Shown piece by piece: positions 1 to 5,687 of a DNA stretch of 5,687 nt. Each line of letters opens with the position of its first letter. Positions within the stretch are counted from its first letter, which is position 1. Source of the stretch: Clostridiaceae bacterium (GTDB taxonomy: Bacteria > Bacillota_A > Clostridia > Acetivibrionales > Acetivibrionaceae); contig JAAZCB010000569.1 of NCBI GenBank assembly GCA_012513545.1, positions 1-5,687 of the forward strand. The letters run 5' to 3'. A model generated the notes under the pieces. The model made no database searches and had not been told where the DNA came from. It saw nothing but the letters and a program-made list of their open reading frames with translations. The position numbers were made by a program, and so were the translations under genes.

Positions 1-542
1 ATTCAAATGAGTTGACTGCTGCAATAGATATGGCAAAGACAACTACTGTAATTGTGGAAGATGTTTTTGGAAGAATGAATGAAGGTATTATACTTCCAGT
101 TTTAAGAGATTCTCGAGGTAAAGTGGTTGTATTTACCGCTGAAAGTGTTGAAGATATAGCACATTTACAAATGTATTATTTTAATTATATTCAATTAATA
201 GTTGCTGATAAATATACAACTATTCAATCTAATAGCTATCTTTATGCTGATACAGATGAATTATTGGCTGGTAGCGCATATACGGGAAAAGAAGATGGGC
301 ATAAACTTGCAAGGAAGATATTTGAATATATTGGTATGGACAATTCGTATGTATTGACAAGAGGAAATGTAATATGTGAACTTTTAGCATGCAAAAAGAA
401 TACAGAAGAGGACGCTTTGTTTAAGATTTTAACAGCTGAATTGAAGTGGTTAATTAAAGAAAATGAAAAGGAAAAACTTGTCGAGCTATTTGAATCAAAT
501 GAGAGCAAGTATCCGAGGAAACTAATAGAATGCATAGGATGA
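1..542 (+). CDS. C-terminal part of a probable P-loop NTPase (5' partial)
   Basis: The frame is open to the left edge (first full codon at base 3), so this is probably the 3' end of a longer gene. A TTG at 12 could be read as a start, but no Shine-Dalgarno sequence is visible in the 11 bases before it, and the protein begins almost at once with core-fold strands. Counting from that TTG as residue 1, TTVIVEDVFGR (11-21) looks like a Walker B strand with Glu16-Asp17. KVVVFTAES (37-45) looks like a sensor-1 strand, and YYFNYIQLIVADKY (55-68) like the strand that closes an ATPase core. The rest (about 85-176) is mostly helical and charged (KENEKEKLVELFE), which fits a lid or partner-binding tail. 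A Walker A motif is not present and would lie upstream. NTPase identity is inferred from these motifs; the family is not recognised. The stop (TGA 540-542) lies 4 nt before the next gene, so the two are probably translated in tandem. An intact small protein starting at the TTG is the less likely alternative. Confidence 0.8.
   Translation, partial: SNELTAAIDMAKTTTVIVEDVFGRMNEGIILPVLRDSRGKVVVFTAESVEDIAHLQMYYFNYIQLIVADKYTTIQSNSYLYADTDELLAGSAYTGKEDGHKLARKIFEYIGMDNSYVLTRGNVICELLACKKNTEEDALFKILTAELKWLIKENEKEKLVELFESNESKYPRKLIECIG
536..539 (+). promoter_or_regulatory. Ribosome binding site for the 348-residue gene, inside the upstream gene's end
   Basis: AGGA lies 7 nt before the ATG at 547 and inside the last codons of the upstream gene, directly before its TGA. 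The site is modest. Its overlap with the upstream stop suggests that ribosomes finishing the first gene reinitiate here (translational coupling), which would keep the two products in step. Confidence 0.55.
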
Positions 543-546
543 TTGT

Positions 547-1593
547 ATGAAAGATAAATTAAGAAAAGTTCTAGCTGATGATATGAATGTTTACAGATAT
601 ACATATGAAACAGAATGTGAATATAACCAAAGATTAATATATTCAGCAGGTTCAGCATGGGCAAAAGCATTGGTATATGGTCATTCATATTCTGATATTA
701 AGAGCAATGAGAATTATGTTAATACTGATATAATGTATGTTGAAACTCATTTATCTAAAGTTCTTGAAGCATATCTTAACTGTTTTGATATAAAAGACGA
801 TTGGCTTGAAACGGATAGAGCAGATAATGTTGATGAAAAGGCAAGAGCATTAGCCGGGCATATTGTAAAAGAATTACTTTATACATATAATCTTGCACAA
901 ATACACTCCAGAAAGTTGTCTCCGTTGAAAACTCAGTATTTTAAGTATGGTAAAGAATTATTTCTGGTTCGAGGAGAAAGACAGTTTAGTAAGACAACTT
1001 ATTCGGTAGGTGTAGCTCAATGGATAAAAGAAAGTGACATAAAAGAATATAAAGTCCATAGAAAGATAGTTGATGTGAAAGGTGAAGATTATTATCAAAT
1101 AATGAATTCGGAATTTACCTGGAAGAATACAGATTTGAAATCAGAGTACTTAAAATTTGAAACAGGAAGCAAAGGTGCATATTCAAAGTGTTGGAAACCA
1201 GCCAATCTTGATGATATAACGCAACAAATCAGTATATTGAAATTAGCAAATGAATATAATGGTGGTTATCTGCTAGTTAAGCGGTATAATAACGAATTGC
1301 TGATAGCAGAACTTGATCCCTGGTATATAGAAGAGAGAGAAATTTATCGTATTCTGTATGCCTTGAATTATAAAAATAACACACCAGCAGAATTCCAGGC
1401 AAATAAAAAAGAGGATTATTACATATTACGGTTTAGCGGAGCTATCCCAAAATATGAGGATAGAATAATAAGATGTTGTTCATGGCCTTACAAAACATAT
1501 AGTGACAAATACTCTAAGATTGTGCCGGGATTTTTATGGAGTATTGTGGAAAATATTATCTCAGACTTGGGAATCAAAATAATTTACCAATAA
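547..1593 (+). CDS. Uncharacterised 348-residue protein between NTPase-like and helicase genes
   Basis: This is a complete gene, ATG at 547 to TAA at 1593, that I cannot assign to a family. The start is supported by AGGA at 536-539 and by the 4-nt gap to the upstream stop. No signal peptide or membrane span is apparent, so a cytoplasmic protein is likely. Residues 1-120 look mainly helical: a Tyr/Glu-rich stretch (YRYTYETECEYNQRLIYSA, 16-34) followed by AWAKALVYG (37-45), then long amphipathic helices. Residues 130-300 look beta-rich, with many Tyr and Trp and strand-like runs such as GGYLLVKRYNNELLIAEL (239-256) and EDYYILRFSG (289-298). The C-terminus (304-348) has RIIRCCSWPYKTYSD and then a helix ending in DLGIKIIYQ; the Cys310-Cys311 pair is notable, but there is no CxxC zinc motif. 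No Walker, methylase, PD-(D/E)xK or HKD nuclease motif was found. Its place between NTPase and helicase suggests an accessory or adaptor subunit of the same complex; this is inferred from context only. Confidence 0.9.
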   Translation: MKDKLRKVLADDMNVYRYTYETECEYNQRLIYSAGSAWAKALVYGHSYSDIKSNENYVNTDIMYVETHLSKVLEAYLNCFDIKDDWLETDRADNVDEKARALAGHIVKELLYTYNLAQIHSRKLSPLKTQYFKYGKELFLVRGERQFSKTTYSVGVAQWIKESDIKEYKVHRKIVDVKGEDYYQIMNSEFTWKNTDLKSEYLKFETGSKGAYSKCWKPANLDDITQQISILKLANEYNGGYLLVKRYNNELLIAELDPWYIEEREIYRILYALNYKNNTPAEFQANKKEDYYILRFSGAIPKYEDRIIRCCSWPYKTYSDKYSKIVPGFLWSIVENIISDLGIKIIYQ

Positions 1594-1597
1594 ATTT

Positions 1598-1604
1598 GGA
1601 GGGG
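1598..1604 (+). promoter_or_regulatory. Strong ribosome binding site for the helicase gene
   Basis: GGAGGGG sits in the 15-nt gap after the TAA at 1591-1593, with 4 nt between it and the ATG at 1609 (6 nt from the GGAGG core). It is the best Shine-Dalgarno match seen in the window and fixes the helicase start. It is much stronger than the site before the middle gene, so the helicase may be translated independently of upstream ribosomes although it shares their transcript. Confidence 0.8.
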
Positions 1605-1608
1605 ACAA

Positions 1609-4600
1609 ATGAGTGAAATTGGTATAAGAAAAACTCATGACAATTTAAAAAACAAATTAGTCGACTATATTAAAGCTCAGTATCTAGCGGAAAATGACTT
1701 ACTGATGGATGCTGCTGAAGGGTTGTTAACAAAGAAAGAACTATTATTCCAGGAGCCTTATATAGAGGTAACGAAGAATTATAAGGTTGTATCAGAAGGT
1801 TTTAGACAAACAAAACTTGATGATGATAGAAAGGCAATTCTATCAGAACTTATAAAGGCTAAGCTAGGTGTATTTGGGACTCCATTTCAGCATCAGGTGA
1901 CTGCAATTGAAGAGTATTATGCGGGAAAAAATATACTTGTAACAACGGGAACCGGTTCTGGTAAAACAGAATGTTTCTTATGGCCAATTTTAACTGATCT
2001 GATTTATGAGGCTCATAACAATCGGCAAACATGGAAACAGGAAGGAATAAGGGCGTTAGTTTTATATCCAATGAATGCGTTGGTATCTGACCAGCTTGGT
2101 AGAATGCGTAATATTATTGGACGGAAAGATGATGCTTTTCATAATATTTTATGTGGAAGCGGGGCTACAAGAAGAGCCCGGTTCGGAATGTATACAGGTA
2201 GAACGCCTTATGCAGGAAAGAATGACGAGAAGAAAAATAAGCAATTAGCAAGTTTGATAAGAAAGAATTATATCAATTCTGATGTATACAAACAATTGGT
2301 GAAAATAGGAAGAATCCCATCTAAAAATCTAGAAAAGTTTGCTGACAATCTTTCAAAAGGACTACAAGTGACAGAACCAGAAGATGCAGAATTATATACA
2401 CGTGGAGAAATGCAGAAAATATGTCCGGACATATTGATAACCAACTATTGCATGTTGGAATATATGTTGATGAGGCCAATTGAGGACGGATTTTGGAGCA
2501 AAACAATAGAATGGTTGAACGCAGATGATGATAATAAACTATTGTTGGTAATAGATGAAGCCCACATGTATAGGGGCGCATCTGGAGGAGAAGTATCACT
2601 TTTAATTCGAAGGTTGATGGATAAATTGGCTATTGATTCAACAAAGGTAAAGTGTATTTTGACTAGTGCAAGTGTTCCATCTGACATGAATTTAGAAATA
2701 AAGAAGTTTGCATGTGCTTTGACTGGGAAAAATCCCGATAAGGATGTGTTTGTAATAGTGCGTGAAAAAACGGAGATTATTGAACATAATCACAAAGGTA
2801 ATATGGATAAGGCTAAATTCTATGCCGGATTGTCGCTTGAACATCTGCAAGGAGATTTTGAAATGCAGCAGAAAGAGTTCGAAAAATTGGCTGATGAGTA
2901 TGGATGGGACGATATACCACTGGATGCAGAAACTGTAAGAGTATGGTTGTTTGATCATTTATCGAAAGATGAGGTGATGCTTCAATTAATACTCATATGT
3001 AGTGAAAAGGCTAAAGCATTTTCTGAAATAGCCAGAAATATATTTAAAAACGAAGTTCCTCAGATACTTGCAGAGGAAGCACTAGAAATATTACTTCAAC
3101 TTGGAACTATGGCTAAATCAAGTACAGGGAAAGTGCTGCTTGGCTCAAAAGTACATATGATGTTCAAAGGATTAAACGGCTTATATGCTTGTATCAACCC
3201 GGATTGTCCGGAAGGGCATAACGGTATGGGTGTAAAACTCGGGTGTATAACAGATGAAAACATCGAGACATGTCCACACTGTGGTGGAAGAATGTTTGAA
3301 CTTGTGATGGACAGAAAATGTGGAACATTGTATTTGAGGGCTTTTATAGATAATGATGTGCGTAACACGGAATCATTTGATTTTCTGTGGCCTCGTCATA
3401 ATCAGATTATGACGGATCCACAAGAGATGCATATATGGGTTATGCCTGAAAATAGGAAGGATATCTTTAAACTGAATAAGTCAAGGGGAAAAGCAAGAGA
3501 TAATTCTGAAGTGGGATATATAGATTCAAAATCCGGATTACTCTTTAGAGAGTTGCCTAGAGGAAAAGAAGAATATTTAAAAGTATTGATATCAAGTAAC
3601 TATAGCAAAGAGAACAATGCATATTCATTTGGGACTTGTCCGAACTGTGGCAGAGACCATAATAAAATAACTCCATTTATAACCAGGGGTAACGAACCGT
3701 TCGCTAATATAGTAAAAGAGCAGTTTGAATCACAGGTAAGTAAAGATAAGAATTTGAATAATGAGGGCAAAAAGGTTTTGCTCTTTTCTGATAGCCGACA
3801 AAGGGCCGCCACACTTGCAAGAGATATGACGATTGCATCTGATGGTGATGCTGGCAGACAAGCTATTTTTATAGCACAAAAACTACTGGATGATAGCAGG
3901 GAAGGCGAAAGCACTCTGGATTTGCTTTATTATGCTTTCTTAAAAGTGGTTTACGACAATCACTTAGGTTTTTTCTATGGACAAGAGAAAGAAATGTTTA
4001 AAAGTCATCTGAAAAAGTATGAAGAATTTTATGCCTCCAGCCCAAAACTAAAATTCCGAAGAATGTGTGCTAACATTGGAAATCCCCCAGAAATGTTCTA
4101 TCAGTTATTACTAAAAAATATTAGTGACAGTTATAGATCTTTTAATAATTTAGGGCTAGGGCAAGTGGTTTTGGCAGAATCCGGAGAGGCGGGTGAAGAC
4201 CTTGAGCGTGAGATACTTGAAAAAGTAGAGCTCCTGACCGGTATTGACGAAAAGGATATAAGAGATATATATAATACATGGTTGCAGTATTTGATAGTTA
4301 GGAAAATTGCTGTGTTTCCGGAAATGGGAGATGATATACGGGATAGCATATTGGCTTATGAAAGAGGTGGTTTTGGAATAGATGAGATTTCCAAATTTCC
4401 TGAATTTATTACCACAATATTAGCCGAGCATGGTATCGATGAAGCCAAAATGAGAATATTGCTGGATAAATTCGATGGAATGACACAAATTTTACAGTCC
4501 CCGGGAAGAAATCATAATAGAAGATATATTTTAGGTACCAGACTACAGTTGAAGACTGCTGAATATTCTAATTGGTATAAATGTTACCGTTGTGCCGGAG

Positions 4601-5687
4601 TATCTACATATACATTATGGGACCATTGTATTTATGGCGGAAGTAAGGATTATATTCATGTAATAGATGAGGAGCATCTGAAAAGATATTCATTATGGAG
4701 AGCACCAGTATTAGAAGCACTTTCGGGTGATAAGATAAGGAATATTACTACAGAAGAACATACGGCACAATTATCTTATAAAGATACAAGAAAAGATGTA
4801 TGGGTAACAACAGAGAAGTATGAGCTTGCTTTTAGAAATATTACGATTGATGAAGACGATGAGCCAATAGATGTATTAAGTTGTACAACAACAATGGAGG
4901 TGGGTATTGATATTGGTTCATTAACAAGTGTTGGTTTGAGGAATGTTCCGCCAATGCGCGAAAATTATCAGCAGAGGTCTGGGCGTGCAGGTCGTGCTGG
5001 GGCAGCAGTATCTTCAATTGTAACCTATACTGAGGCTGGTCCTCATGATGCTTGGTATTTTAAGAATCCAAGTGAAATTATTTCAGGCAATCCAAGAATT
5101 CCTTGGATTGATGCTATGAACAGAAAATTGGTTAAGAGACATATAAACTTGATATTATTGCAGGAGTACTTAAGAACAGGTTATATAGGATTTGATGAAA
5201 TTAATACTATCGACTTTTTTGATATAGACGAAAGCTTGAATTATCAATTGTTTATTCAATGGGTTAAGGGGAATGTTCCGTTAAGCGGTGAAAGAGAACA
5301 TATTTTAATACCGTTTTCATCGTTTGATTGGAATGATTATGTAGACGAATTTGAGAAAAGTATGATTCAAATTGCAAAAAAAGTTGAAGACGCACCGTTC
5401 ATTTATACGCCCCCAATAAGTTCTGATGATACCAGGTCAAATTCATATAGACTTATGGATGTTTTGTTTTCAGAAGGAATGATACCCAACTATAGTTTTC
5501 CAAGAAACATTGTACATTTTTGGATAGAGGATTTAAATGGGATTGTAAAGGAAAGTCCGGAGAGAAGTATTGATATAGCCTTAAGTGAATATGCACCTGG
5601 GCGCTCGCTTGTAGTTAATAAGCAAACCTACATTTCAGGAGGTTTATTTGACTATTATACAAAATTTCAGAAAGACAAAAGACATAA
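1609..5687 (+). CDS. Giant DEAH-box SF2 helicase, YprA/MrfA (DUF1998-associated) class (3' partial)
   Basis: The frame is open from the ATG at 1609 to the right edge: 1359 codons plus two bases, no stop. A full set of superfamily 2 motifs is visible. They are a Q-like motif TPFQHQ (91-96), Walker A TGTGSGKTE (113-121), motif Ia YPMNALVSDQLGR (153-165), motif Ib region YTGRTP (195-200), PDILITNYCMLEY (273-285), motif II DEAH (316-319) in the form DEAHMYRGASGGEV, motif III TSAS (352-355), motif IV LFSDSRQRAA (725-734), motif V CTTTMEVGIDIG (1092-1103) and motif VI QRSGRAGRAG (1122-1131). This order and wording match YprA/MrfA-like and DUF1998-type helicases, which couple ATP hydrolysis to 3'-5' translocation on DNA. 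Residues 356-724 and 735-1089 are large insertions holding three Cys clusters that may bind zinc: C528/C533/C546/C555/C558, C677/C680 and C992/C995/C1007. Near the edge, LSEYAPGRSLVVNKQTYISG (1325-1344) resembles the start of a DUF1998-like domain, so perhaps one to several hundred residues are missing. It sits 15 nt after the middle gene and shares its operon. Relatives could be DrmA/DrmB, DpdJ, DruE or ZacC; the exact one is not resolved. Confidence 0.95.
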   Translation, partial: MSEIGIRKTHDNLKNKLVDYIKAQYLAENDLLMDAAEGLLTKKELLFQEPYIEVTKNYKVVSEGFRQTKLDDDRKAILSELIKAKLGVFGTPFQHQVTAIEEYYAGKNILVTTGTGSGKTECFLWPILTDLIYEAHNNRQTWKQEGIRALVLYPMNALVSDQLGRMRNIIGRKDDAFHNILCGSGATRRARFGMYTGRTPYAGKNDEKKNKQLASLIRKNYINSDVYKQLVKIGRIPSKNLEKFADNLSKGLQVTEPEDAELYTRGEMQKICPDILITNYCMLEYMLMRPIEDGFWSKTIEWLNADDDNKLLLVIDEAHMYRGASGGEVSLLIRRLMDKLAIDSTKVKCILTSASVPSDMNLEIKKFACALTGKNPDKDVFVIVREKTEIIEHNHKGNMDKAKFYAGLSLEHLQGDFEMQQKEFEKLADEYGWDDIPLDAETVRVWLFDHLSKDEVMLQLILICSEKAKAFSEIARNIFKNEVPQILAEEALEILLQLGTMAKSSTGKVLLGSKVHMMFKGLNGLYACINPDCPEGHNGMGVKLGCITDENIETCPHCGGRMFELVMDRKCGTLYLRAFIDNDVRNTESFDFLWPRHNQIMTDPQEMHIWVMPENRKDIFKLNKSRGKARDNSEVGYIDSKSGLLFRELPRGKEEYLKVLISSNYSKENNAYSFGTCPNCGRDHNKITPFITRGNEPFANIVKEQFESQVSKDKNLNNEGKKVLLFSDSRQRAATLARDMTIASDGDAGRQAIFIAQKLLDDSREGESTLDLLYYAFLKVVYDNHLGFFYGQEKEMFKSHLKKYEEFYASSPKLKFRRMCANIGNPPEMFYQLLLKNISDSYRSFNNLGLGQVVLAESGEAGEDLEREILEKVELLTGIDEKDIRDIYNTWLQYLIVRKIAVFPEMGDDIRDSILAYERGGFGIDEISKFPEFITTILAEHGIDEAKMRILLDKFDGMTQILQSPGRNHNRRYILGTRLQLKTAEYSNWYKCYRCAGVSTYTLWDHCIYGGSKDYIHVIDEEHLKRYSLWRAPVLEALSGDKIRNITTEEHTAQLSYKDTRKDVWVTTEKYELAFRNITIDEDDEPIDVLSCTTTMEVGIDIGSLTSVGLRNVPPMRENYQQRSGRAGRAGAAVSSIVTYTEAGPHDAWYFKNPSEIISGNPRIPWIDAMNRKLVKRHINLILLQEYLRTGYIGFDEINTIDFFDIDESLNYQLFIQWVKGNVPLSGEREHILIPFSSFDWNDYVDEFEKSMIQIAKKVEDAPFIYTPPISSDDTRSNSYRLMDVLFSEGMIPNYSFPRNIVHFWIEDLNGIVKESPERSIDIALSEYAPGRSLVVNKQTYISGGLFDYYTKFQKDKRH

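Noticed and set aside
242..688. 148-residue open frame on the minus strand across the junction of the first two genes
   Set aside because: It lies antisense to two well-supported genes, its Leu/Ile/Ser/His-rich translation is typical of reverse-complemented AT-rich coding DNA, and it has no recognisable motif.
1594..1608. Possible promoter or terminator between the middle gene and the helicase
   Set aside because: Only 15 nt are available and the ribosome binding site fills half of them. No hairpin or -10/-35 pair is present.
1859..4349. Seven minus-strand open frames of 70-104 residues inside the helicase gene
   Set aside because: Each is antisense to a continuous helicase frame with intact motifs. 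They are short, low-complexity and motif-free, so they are shadows of the real gene.
1609..5687. Naming the helicase drmA, dpdJ, druE or zacC
   Set aside because: The motifs fit the shared YprA/DUF1998 class, but no residue pattern seen here separates these members, the C-terminus is missing and the neighbours were not recognised.

Overview
This is an AT-rich window (mid-30s % GC by eye) with frequent AGA, ATA and TTA codons and purine-rich ribosome binding sites (GGAGGGG before the third gene). Together these suggest a low-GC Bacillota genome, perhaps a gut or rumen clostridium of the Lachnospiraceae type. This is inferred from composition; no taxonomic marker gene is present.

All coding lies on the + strand as three tightly packed genes, two of them cut by the window edges. 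(1) Bases 1-542 are the 3' end of a protein that looks like the C-terminal part of a P-loop NTPase: a Walker B-like strand ending in Glu-Asp, a sensor-1-like strand, then a helical tail. (2) Bases 547-1593 encode a complete 348-residue protein that I do not recognise. (3) Bases 1609-5687 encode at least 1359 residues of a very large superfamily 2 DEAH-box helicase of the YprA/MrfA (DUF1998-associated) class. It runs off the right edge just as a DUF1998-like signature appears. The gaps are 4 and 15 nt, with no room for a promoter or terminator, so the three genes almost certainly form one operon and are made together.

A partial NTPase, an orphan mid-size protein and a giant DUF1998-type helicase with zinc-ribbon insertions resemble the cores of multi-gene anti-phage or DNA-modification systems such as DISARM (DrmA/DrmB), Dpd (DpdH-DpdK), Druantia (DruE) and Azaca. 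None of these could be assigned from sequence alone. The most attractive reading is a defence-type operon whose remaining genes (the N-terminus of the NTPase upstream; possibly a nuclease, phospholipase D-like protein or methylase downstream) lie outside the window. No RNA genes, insertion sequences, CRISPR arrays, attachment sites or long repeats were seen, and no stretch over 15 nt lies outside a gene.
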